Source of the DNA: Bacteroidota bacterium
Lineage (GTDB): Bacteria > Bacteroidota > Bacteroidia > UKL13-3
Direction: 5' to 3'
DNA: 35,866 bases
Assembly: GCA_947449515.1 (NCBI GenBank)
Contig: CANFSD010000003.1
Coordinates: forward strand, 1 to 35,866
In this document: positions 1 to 7,226 of the stretch, piece after piece
Layout of the letters: each line of letters opens with the position of its first letter
Position numbering within the stretch: the first letter of the stretch is position 1
Program-made: the position numbers and the translations under genes
Notes under the pieces: model-generated
Told to the model about the DNA's origin: nothing
Database searches by the model: none
Seen by the model: only the letters and a program-made list of their open reading frames with translations

Positions 1-122
1 TGAACTATGATTTGCCATTTTCTAAATACTTATCTGTTTAATAATTCCTCTTATTGTCCTTAAAAGGGAGGGCAAATATAGGCATTTGTGGATAAAATCA
101 AAAGTTCCATAAAAAATTATCC

Positions 123-449
123 TCAAACTGAGAAACTTTCACCGCAACTACAAGTACGTGAGGCATTTGGATTGTTGAAAGTGAATCCTTTTCCATTTAG
201 CCCATCTGTGAAATCTAACTCGGTTCCGAATAGATAAAGAACTGAACGCTTGTCTGTTACAACCCTTACTCCGTTATTATTGAAAATTTCGTCGCCTTGC
301 TTTTCTTGGTTGTCAAAATCCAATTTATAAGATAATCCAGAGCAACCTCCACTTTCTACACCAACTCTTAAAAAATAGCTTTGATCGTAATTTTGCTCTT
401 CAATTAATTGTCCTATTCTGGTTTTGGCTTTATCGCTAACAGTAATCAT
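123..449 (-). CDS. HesB/IscA/SufA/ErpA-type iron-sulfur cluster assembly protein
   Basis: 108 aa; VGVESGGCSGLSYKLDF and C-terminal SRTCSCGESF, the A-type Fe-S carrier cysteine pattern (C...CxC). Confidence 0.93.
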   Translation of the reverse strand: MITVSDKAKTRIGQLIEEQNYDQSYFLRVGVESGGCSGLSYKLDFDNQEKQGDEIFNNNGVRVVTDKRSVLYLFGTELDFTDGLNGKGFTFNNPNASRTCSCGESFSV

Positions 450-548
450 GGTTCTTTGTAATTGGACACAAATTTAACTTATAATTTTAAAAGCCATGCA
501 AAGCACTTCGTACTTTTTAAGTAAATTTGACAAGATTAATCTTTTTAT

Positions 549-1400
549 ATGTTAGAAATACAAACGATTGCCATTGCAGGCGCTGGAACAATGGGAAGTG
601 GAATAGCCCAAGTTTGTGCCAATTCAGGTTATCAAACTATTTTGTTCGACATTAACCCAGCAGTTTTGGATCGGGCAAAAAGTGCTATTGAAAAATCATT
701 GAATTTTCTAGTAGAGAAACAAAAAATTACTGAAAAGGCTAAGCTCGAAACTATAGCTAGGATCAAATTCACTACCCAAATAAACGACTTGATTGCAGAT
801 TTAATCATTGAGGCGGTGATAGAGCGACTAGAAGTTAAACATGAATTTTTTCAAGCGGTTGCTGCATTAAACAATAATAAATGTCTGCTGGCAAGCAATA
901 CTTCTTCCATACCTATCACCCAAATAGCAGCTAAAATTCCCTATCCAGAGCGGGTTTTGGGAATTCATTTTTTTAACCCTGCTCCGCAAATGAAGTTGGT
1001 TGAAATAATTAGTGGCGTTCAAACACATCCTGAAAATGCGCAAAAGTGCAAACAACTCATTGAAGGAATGGGAAAAACTTGTGTAATGGCTAACGATGCT
1101 CCTGGTTTTATTGTAAACAGGGTAGCACGTCATTACTACGTTGAAGGTTTAAAAGTATTAGAAGAAAAGGTAGGTAGCCATGAAACTATTGACGCTTTGA
1201 TGGAAAGTAGCGGCTTTAAAATGGGACCTTTTAAATTGATGGATTTAATTGGTGTTGACACCAATTTTTCAGTAACTAGCAGTATCTATCAACTTTTTCA
1301 CCAAGACGGCAAATTTAGACCTAGTAGAATTCAACAACAAAAAGTAGATGCGGGCCATTTTGGTCGTAAATCAGGTAAAGGTTTTTATTCCTATGAATAG
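549..1400 (+). CDS. 3-hydroxybutyryl-CoA / 3-hydroxyacyl-CoA dehydrogenase
   Basis: 283 aa; N-terminal GAGTMGSGIAQ Rossmann motif, ASNTSSIPIT, GIHFFNPAPQMKLVEII, C-terminal GPFKLMDLIGVD and GRKSGKGFYSY. Confidence 0.95.
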   Translation: MLEIQTIAIAGAGTMGSGIAQVCANSGYQTILFDINPAVLDRAKSAIEKSLNFLVEKQKITEKAKLETIARIKFTTQINDLIADLIIEAVIERLEVKHEFFQAVAALNNNKCLLASNTSSIPITQIAAKIPYPERVLGIHFFNPAPQMKLVEIISGVQTHPENAQKCKQLIEGMGKTCVMANDAPGFIVNRVARHYYVEGLKVLEEKVGSHETIDALMESSGFKMGPFKLMDLIGVDTNFSVTSSIYQLFHQDGKFRPSRIQQQKVDAGHFGRKSGKGFYSYE

Positions 1401-1899
1401 AGAAGAATTTTATATTAGAGATGCGAGCTTGGTTGATATTGTTGCCATTACCGATATATACAATGAATCCATTCTCACAGATGTGGCTACTTTTGATACA
1501 GAACCTAAAAGCATTGAAGACAGGGTAAATTGGTTCAATGCCCACGACGAAAAACATCCAATTATTGTAGCTTGTGTGGAAGACAAAGTGGTTGGTTGGG
1601 CAAGTTTAAGTATTTGGAGTGATAGGCCTGCCTATAATGGCACAGCCGAGGTTTCTGTATACGTGGATGCAAAATATAGAAATATGGGTATGGGCGGCCA
1701 ACTTATTGAAGAGTTGGTTTATCAGGCCAATTCAAACGGTTTACATTATTTGCTTTCACGCATTACCATGGGCAATGAAACCAGCATTCGTTTACATAAA
1801 CGTTATGGCTTTGAAACTATTGGGGTAATGCATGAGGTGGGCCATAAATTTGGAATTTATTTGGACGTAACACTCATGGAAAAAGTTTTAGAAAACTAG
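1393..1899 (+). CDS. GNAT-family N-acetyltransferase (phosphinothricin acetyltransferase-like)
   Basis: IRDASLVDIVAITDIYNESI, AEVSVYVDAKYRNMGMGGQLIEEL, GFETIGVMHEVGHKFG; start ATG at 1393 overlaps the upstream stop (ATGAATAG). Confidence 0.9.
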   Translation: MNREEFYIRDASLVDIVAITDIYNESILTDVATFDTEPKSIEDRVNWFNAHDEKHPIIVACVEDKVVGWASLSIWSDRPAYNGTAEVSVYVDAKYRNMGMGGQLIEELVYQANSNGLHYLLSRITMGNETSIRLHKRYGFETIGVMHEVGHKFGIYLDVTLMEKVLEN

Positions 1900-1922
1900 T
1901 ATAGTTTGTAAATTATCATCAA

Positions 1923-2423
1923 ATGAAAAAGTCGTTTCAACTTATATTTTTACTGGTATTAGTTATGCTATTTTCTACTTGTAAAAAGGCAGCAAAAAAT
2001 ATAACGAACCAAGATTTCTTTCCCAGTGTTTTGGTAGATTTTTATATCAATTTAGATTTACCCCTCTATGCAGATTTGAACTTTCCCAATGGGTATGTTT
2101 ATGAAAGAAATTATGGGTACAAAACGCGTGGTGTAATTGTATATAATACAGGTTATACAGGACCCGACCAATATGTGGCTTTTGATCGTTCCTGTCCTTA
2201 TAATGTTGACAGTTCTTGCAGTGTTGTTAGTGTAGACAGTTCTACACTTTATTATCGATGCGGTCAATATACTGGAGTTGGAGGTAGATTTGTACCTTGT
2301 TGCAATTCAAAATTTGTTGCCAGCAATGGAGGCCAAATGGAAGGACCCGCCAACAGGCCCTTGCGCCAATATTATGTGAGTATTTTAGGCAGGCAACTAC
2401 ACATTACCAATACCTTACAATAA
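1923..2423 (+). CDS. Predicted lipoprotein with a Rieske-like fold lacking the histidine ligands
   Basis: Lipobox-like MLFSTCKK; VAFDRSCPYN...CCNSKFVASNGGQMEGPANRPLRQYYV resembles Rieske spacing but has no CxH. Confidence 0.6.
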   Translation: MKKSFQLIFLLVLVMLFSTCKKAAKNITNQDFFPSVLVDFYINLDLPLYADLNFPNGYVYERNYGYKTRGVIVYNTGYTGPDQYVAFDRSCPYNVDSSCSVVSVDSSTLYYRCGQYTGVGGRFVPCCNSKFVASNGGQMEGPANRPLRQYYVSILGRQLHITNTLQ

Positions 2424-2436
2424 TTTTATTATATTC

Positions 2437-2679
2437 GTGTGTATGACAAGTTTATCAAAATACACTCGCTTTGTTTTTTGTGCACTCTTGCTTAGCACTA
2501 AGGTCTATTCAAGTGGGATAACTGGTTCTGCAGGAAATGAACTTTTGTATATCTATTTACTATTACTTTCCTTTTTTTTATTAATGCTCGGAATTGATTA
2601 CGGCATCAAATTTTCAATTAGAAAATTTCAAGAGTGGAAAAGAAATCGACAAACACAAGCTTTGGGTGATTTAAGCTAA
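2437..2679 (+). CDS. Small predicted membrane protein
   Basis: 80 aa; one strong hydrophobic segment LLYIYLLLLSFFLLMLGI followed by a basic tail. Confidence 0.5.
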   Translation: MCMTSLSKYTRFVFCALLLSTKVYSSGITGSAGNELLYIYLLLLSFFLLMLGIDYGIKFSIRKFQEWKRNRQTQALGDLS

Positions 2680-3270
2680 ATAAGCATGCATCCAATTCAT
2701 TTTTGGCGACCCATCCAATTGTTGTTGAGGAAAATCAAATCTGTATAATTGGTGCTTTCTAATGGCGCTTGAAATTTTGTTTACCCAAATCATTCCAGCA
2801 GAAGAATAATAAGATTTATTCATACAGGTAAGCCATACCAAATAATCTTTGTTCTCTTTTAAAAATGGGTAATAGCTTTTGCGTTTTATAATGGTACAAA
2901 AATGGCCATAAGATGCTTCATCAGATAAATAACTTCTGTAAGCAGATTTATAGGGTATTCCCTGTTCTGGCAGGTGATTCTTGCCTTTAATGCCAAAATG
3001 GTTGCGTAGCATTTTACAGTTTTCTCCAGAACCATGTCCAGATTCTATCAATGCTACCCCCAATATAATACTTGCTGGTATACCCGTTTTTGCAGATAAA
3101 CTTTGTGCCAATGGGGCATAGGTGATTATGTAGCTATTGGCAGTTAAATTTTGTGCTGCTAGTTGATTCATAAAAAACAAGCTCAACACAAACACAAGAA
3201 AGTTGTGTTGTATGTTTCCTGATTTTTTTGCTATTAGCATAGGGCGATATTTTAGGTGTGCGATTTTCAA
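2671..3270 (-). CDS. Glucosaminidase-domain (FlgJ/LytG-like) peptidoglycan hydrolase
   Basis: Signal-peptide-like N-terminus; TGIPASIILGVALIESGHGSG, NHFGIKGK, YRSYLSDEASYGHFCTII. Confidence 0.85.
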   Translation of the reverse strand: MKIAHLKYRPMLIAKKSGNIQHNFLVFVLSLFFMNQLAAQNLTANSYIITYAPLAQSLSAKTGIPASIILGVALIESGHGSGENCKMLRNHFGIKGKNHLPEQGIPYKSAYRSYLSDEASYGHFCTIIKRKSYYPFLKENKDYLVWLTCMNKSYYSSAGMIWVNKISSAIRKHQLYRFDFPQQQLDGSPKMNWMHAYLA

Positions 3271-3366
3271 TTCCTAGGGAAATGAAGTTCTATTAACACC
3301 CACAAAGATCCCCTATATTGAAGCTATAAAATGCACAGCAATTGCCCGTGTGTCTTATAATAGGCT

Positions 3367-3395
3367 CAAAATTAAAAAATTATTAAATGTCGCAA
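3367..3395 (-). promoter_or_regulatory. Bacteroidota-type promoter for the glucosaminidase gene
   Basis: Minus strand TTG-N18-TAATTTTG (+ strand CAAAATTA 3367-3374, CAA 3393-3395). Confidence 0.5.
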
Positions 3396-3464
3396 TTGGT
3401 CTTATATCGTTGCAGTAAGTAATAGCTGTTTAATGAGACAGGTCAAATTATTTCATTTTGGGAG

Positions 3465-3491
3465 TTCGGTTCGAACCGAATTATTTTTTTT
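3465..3491 (+). terminator. Palindrome followed by T-run; terminator-like on + strand
   Basis: TTCGGTTCGAACCGAA (perfect 16-bp palindrome) then TTATTTTTTTT. Confidence 0.45.
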
Positions 3492-3520
3492 GAAGCAATG
3501 GAAACAGGCTTATCCACCAA

Positions 3521-3561
3521 AAAAATAGCCCCATAAACTTAAATGTTACGGGGCTATTTTT
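3521..3561 (-). terminator. Rho-independent terminator downstream of paaC
   Basis: AAAAATAGCCCC ... GGGGCTATTTTT, 12-bp perfect inverted repeat, 17-nt loop. Confidence 0.85.
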
Positions 3562-3579
3562 ATCTTAAGGCTTTACTTT

Positions 3580-4344
3580 TCACCATTCTGCCGTTGGGTC
3601 GTACCTAAATACTTCGCTCATTTCTTCAACCAATGGCGACAATTCTGCGGTGTGTTGACCAATTCTTCCACCAAAAACTGGTTTCCAGTTGGAAGAAGCG
3701 GGTATTTCTATTCCTGCTTTAATTAAATATGGAGTAATATTTGCCAACCATTTTTCTTGCAAAATATCTTCACCTTCAAAAATACCTTCAGCAATTAATT
3801 GGTCTTCAAAAGCACTTTTTTCAAACATACCTAAAGCATAATTCCAGGCATCATTGAAAGCGGTTTGCATGCGGCTATGACTTTCTTCATTGGCCGAACC
3901 TAATTTTACTAACCAAGTATTTGCATGAAACACGTGGTATTTAAGTTCCCCTTTTACCTTGCGTGCAACTTTTGCTAATGGCTCATAGCTCGAATTTGCT
4001 AAAGCTTCAAAGCGCAATTGGTCGGCATGGTCATACAAAAAGTGACGCACCAAACTAAAATCATATTCGCCATTTGGCAATTCTACCAATTGTGAATTGT
4101 GAAACTGATTTGCATTTCTAGTAAAGGCAACTGTATCGGGCTCTTGCTCGCCTAAATCATGTAACAATTGATAAATTGCTTGCGCCTGTCCAATTTTATC
4201 TTGCGCCATACTACTAAAAGAAATATCTTCTTCCAAAATTGGTCCAAGTCCTGTCCATTCGCTATTTCTATGGCCAATAATTAATAGGTCGTCTGCCATT
4301 TTATAGAGCAATTCTTTGATTGCTTCGGTGCTATTTTGATTCAT
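3580..4344 (-). CDS. paaC: 1,2-phenylacetyl-CoA epoxidase subunit PaaC
   Basis: DDLLIIGHRNSEWTGLGPILEEDISFSSMAQDKIGQAQAIYQLL; ends WMxxxxVFRYDPTAEW-like as in PaaC; adjacent to paaB/paaA. Confidence 0.94.
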   Translation of the reverse strand: MNQNSTEAIKELLYKMADDLLIIGHRNSEWTGLGPILEEDISFSSMAQDKIGQAQAIYQLLHDLGEQEPDTVAFTRNANQFHNSQLVELPNGEYDFSLVRHFLYDHADQLRFEALANSSYEPLAKVARKVKGELKYHVFHANTWLVKLGSANEESHSRMQTAFNDAWNYALGMFEKSAFEDQLIAEGIFEGEDILQEKWLANITPYLIKAGIEIPASSNWKPVFGGRIGQHTAELSPLVEEMSEVFRYDPTAEW

Positions 4345-4352
4345 GTAATTAT

Positions 4353-4718
4353 CTAAACTCCCTTTTTGTATTTATTAATTTTCTCCATCACTTTATAGCC
4401 ACCAGCTTCGCGGTATTGCTTCTCTGGAACAGTGTCAAAAATGTCGGAATCATCATATTCAGATGCAAACACATCGCGTGTTTTCACCACCCAAATATTT
4501 ACACTAAAACCTCTTCTTCCATATTGTTCTTTGCCAAAGAGAAAAGCCATTTCTGCATTTGGTGCATGAACAATGCCCACATGCATGTGTTGGTCGCCTC
4601 TTTTCTTTTGGTGAAAAACTTCATAGGTTTCCCATTGGTCCAATTCGTTTAAAGGTGCAATTGGATTTTCAATTTCTATTTCTGCTCGTGTAACACGAGG
4701 GTCGAGTGATTTAATCAT
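4353..4718 (-). CDS. paaB: 1,2-phenylacetyl-CoA epoxidase subunit PaaB
   Basis: WETYEVFHQKKRGDQHMHVGIVHAPNAEMAFLFGKEQYGRR; ATG at 4718 (ORF track uses an upstream TTG at 4724). Confidence 0.95.
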   Translation of the reverse strand: MIKSLDPRVTRAEIEIENPIAPLNELDQWETYEVFHQKKRGDQHMHVGIVHAPNAEMAFLFGKEQYGRRGFSVNIWVVKTRDVFASEYDDSDIFDTVPEKQYREAGGYKVMEKINKYKKGV

Positions 4719-4724
4719 GGTCAA

Positions 4725-5711
4725 TTATGCTAAAGGTACAATGTATTTTGATTCCGTTGTGTTTAATGCTTCACGAACCCATCTTCCGCGTTCTTCAGCA
4801 TTTCTGCGAACGGCTAAACGCTCTGCATTACAAGGACCGCCACCATTTATTACTTTTTTAAATTCGTCCCAATCTGGCTCAGTATATTCCCAAACACCTT
4901 CTTCGTTTTTCTTTAAATTAGGATCAGGAATAACCAAACCTAAATCCCAAATTTTTGGCACATACATGTTTAAGAATTGTTGGCGCATATCATCGTTACT
5001 TGCCATTTTCACTTTCCATCGCATTAAGATTTCTGTATGGTTAGAAATTTTATCGGAAGGACCAAAGAAGTGCATGATTGGTGGCCACCAACGGGTTAAA
5101 GCTCCTTGCACCATTTCTCTTTGTTTTTGGGTTCCTGTAGCCAAGGTAACTACATTGTCGTGACCATATTTTAAGTGGAAAGACTCTTCAGTACAAATTC
5201 TATCTAATGCGCGGCAATAAGGTCCGTAGCTACCTTTGGCATTGGCAACTTGGTTGATGATAGCACCCGCATCAATAAGCCACGCTATAATACATGCATC
5301 TGCCCAAGTAAAGGCAGGATAATTAAATACATTCGAATATTTTGATTTGCCAATAATCAAATCGTTGATCATAGCTTCTCTGCTTTTACCAAGTGTTTCG
5401 GCAGCGCTGTATAACAATTGCGCGTGGCCGACTTCGTCTTGCACTTTTGCCATTAAGGCAAGTTTTCTTCTAAAACCAGGTGCACGAGTAATCCACGTTC
5501 CTTCGGGAAGCGCACCAATAATTTCACTATGTGCATGTTGTTCAATCATCCTAATTAATTGTTTGCGGTACTCTTTTGGCATCCAATCTTTAGGTTCAAT
5601 TTTTTCACCCGCTGCAATTCGTTTTTCAAAAGCTTCTAATTTTTGCGGATCTTCATTCGCAATCATTGCTGCAGCCTTGTCGTTAGGGTCGATGTAAGCA
5701 TTTCCGTACAT
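4725..5711 (-). CDS. paaA: 1,2-phenylacetyl-CoA epoxidase subunit PaaA
   Basis: MYGNAYIDPNDKAAA start at 5711; HSEIIGALPEGTWITRAPGFRRKLALMAKVQDEVGHAQLLYSAAETLG, MRWKVKMASNDDMRQQFLNMYVPKIWDLGL. Confidence 0.97.
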   Translation of the reverse strand: MYGNAYIDPNDKAAAMIANEDPQKLEAFEKRIAAGEKIEPKDWMPKEYRKQLIRMIEQHAHSEIIGALPEGTWITRAPGFRRKLALMAKVQDEVGHAQLLYSAAETLGKSREAMINDLIIGKSKYSNVFNYPAFTWADACIIAWLIDAGAIINQVANAKGSYGPYCRALDRICTEESFHLKYGHDNVVTLATGTQKQREMVQGALTRWWPPIMHFFGPSDKISNHTEILMRWKVKMASNDDMRQQFLNMYVPKIWDLGLVIPDPNLKKNEEGVWEYTEPDWDEFKKVINGGGPCNAERLAVRRNAEERGRWVREALNTTESKYIVPLA

Positions 5712-5727
5712 AATGTTTCTATAAATT

Positions 5728-6342
5728 TTAAGGTTTGTAATTAATATCAGTGATAAGTTTTTTTCTGAGACCACCCATAACAAAATCACTTATGTGATTG
5801 GCAATTTCCTTTGCCTGCATTTTGCCATCAGGATGGTACCATTCGTTGATCCAATTCACGCTACTAAGAATACTTAGTACAGCAAATTTTTTGTCTACAT
5901 GCTCAAAAATATCTTCTTGAATACCATTTTCAACAATGGCAGTAAATTCATGTTCGTAGCTGTTTCGTAAGCGCATAAATTCTTGCAAAGATGCCGCAGG
6001 TAAGCTGCGCCATTCTTTTAAAAAAACAGCACTTTTATCCATGTCGTCTGTAATAATTTTAACATGCTGGTAAATTGCCTCACGAAGTTTTTCCTCCGCA
6101 TTGAAATAAATGTCATTTACCTCTGCAATGGCCAGAATAAATTTCTGCGCCATACCAAAACAAATCAATTCTAAAATTTCGTCCTTTGATTTAATGTGGT
6201 GGTACAAACTAGCGGCTTCAATACGCATGGCGCTGGCAATGTCTCTCATGGAGCTTGCCTCGTATCCTTTTTGCCTAAATAGCTGAGCAGCAACTACTAC
6301 TATCTGTTCCTTTCTGCTCAAACCTTCAAAATTTGTACTCAT
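5728..6342 (-). CDS. TetR/AcrR-family transcriptional regulator, first gene of the paaABC operon
   Basis: KEQIVVVAAQLFRQKGYEASSMRDIASAMRIEAASLYHHIKSKDEIL helix-turn-helix; 16-nt gap to paaA on the same strand. Confidence 0.93.
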   Translation of the reverse strand: MSTNFEGLSRKEQIVVVAAQLFRQKGYEASSMRDIASAMRIEAASLYHHIKSKDEILELICFGMAQKFILAIAEVNDIYFNAEEKLREAIYQHVKIITDDMDKSAVFLKEWRSLPAASLQEFMRLRNSYEHEFTAIVENGIQEDIFEHVDKKFAVLSILSSVNWINEWYHPDGKMQAKEIANHISDFVMGGLRKKLITDINYKP

Positions 6343-6344
6343 AA

Positions 6345-6358
6345 CTAACGTTTGTTAG
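6345..6358. promoter_or_regulatory. Putative TetR operator
   Basis: CTAAC GTTT GTTAG perfect inverted repeat immediately upstream of the tetR start. Confidence 0.7.
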
Positions 6359-6359
6359 A

Positions 6360-6389
6360 CAAAAATATCAAATGAGCATAGTTTTCCAA
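6360..6389 (-). promoter_or_regulatory. Bacteroidota-type promoter of tetR-paaABC
   Basis: Minus strand TTG-N19-TATTTTTG (+ strand CAAAAATA 6360-6367, CAA 6387-6389), directly abutting the operator palindrome. Confidence 0.65.
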
Positions 6390-6421
6390 GGTAAATTTTT
6401 TTTAAGCGCAGAAAATTGACA

Positions 6422-7129
6422 TTATCCAAGCACAAATACACAAGGGATTTTATGGATTTCGGGTTTTTGGTTTTTCCATTGGGCCATGGTTTTTGTTTTC
6501 ACCCATCCTTTGTGAGAACTGATATTGCATGCTATGCACAATTTTGTTTGCGAATTACATTGGGCAATGAGTTCATCCAACAATTGTAAATTACGGTAGG
6601 GGGTTTCCATAAAAATTTGTGAAACCCCTCTGTGGGCTTGAGATTCGAGCTCCTTAATTCTTTTAATTTTTGGCGCTTTATCAATGGGTAAATAACCAGA
6701 AAAAGTAAATTGTTGGCCATTAAAGCCACTACCCATTAAGGCCATCATCATACTAGAAGCTCCTGGTAAGGGAATAACCTCTATGTTTTTTGCCTGCGCT
6801 AATGCAACCAAAGCCGAGCCTGGATCGGCAATGCAGGGTAAGCCGGCATCGCTTATTATTCCGGCATCTTGACCCTCTAATGCCTTGATTAAAGCGGGTA
6901 CTTCATTTGGGTTAGTATGCTCATTTAAAAGCCAAATTTGAAGTTCAGCTTGAGCGTTTTCTAGCTGCAACCTTTTTATCAAAGCCCTGGCTTGTTTCTC
7001 GTTCTCAACTACAAAATGTTTAAGGTGGTGCACCATTTTGCGCACCATTTCTGCAATGAAATTATCGGGATTATCCTCACTTAGGAAGTTAGGAATGAGG
7101 TATAATTTACCATAGTTAATAGTGGACAT
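6422..7129 (-). CDS. SAM-dependent methyltransferase, RsmI-like (tetrapyrrole methylase fold)
   Basis: GKLYLIPNFLSED, GQDAGIISDAGLPCIADPGSALVALAQAKNIEVIPLPGASSMMMALMGSGFNGQQFTFSGYLP. Confidence 0.9.
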   Translation of the reverse strand: MSTINYGKLYLIPNFLSEDNPDNFIAEMVRKMVHHLKHFVVENEKQARALIKRLQLENAQAELQIWLLNEHTNPNEVPALIKALEGQDAGIISDAGLPCIADPGSALVALAQAKNIEVIPLPGASSMMMALMGSGFNGQQFTFSGYLPIDKAPKIKRIKELESQAHRGVSQIFMETPYRNLQLLDELIAQCNSQTKLCIACNISSHKGWVKTKTMAQWKNQKPEIHKIPCVFVLG

Positions 7130-7226
7130 AGTGCAAGTTGTTGATTAGTTGGTAGTTAAAACAAAAAAAATAAAGGTTGATTTTTGACATTATCACGCTT
7201 ATTTTCGCCGTTCTTAAAATATTACA

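Noticed and set aside
867-1133. 88-aa minus-strand ORF
   Set aside because: Antisense to the 3-hydroxyacyl-CoA dehydrogenase gene
2229-2248. Hairpin AGTGTAGA-CAGT-TCTACACT in the Rieske-like gene
   Set aside because: 8-bp arms are expected by chance in a window of this size; no T-run or positional logic
3465-3480. GGTTCGAACC as a tRNA T-arm
   Set aside because: Resembles a TpsiC loop but is an uninterrupted palindrome with no acceptor, D or anticodon arms around it
4320-4652. 110-aa plus-strand ORF
   Set aside because: Antisense to paaB and the start of paaC, low-complexity hydrophobic and His-rich translation
4717-5163. 148-aa plus-strand ORF
   Set aside because: Antisense to paaA, which has clear homology
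5347-5697. 116-aa plus-strand ORF
   Set aside because: Antisense to paaA
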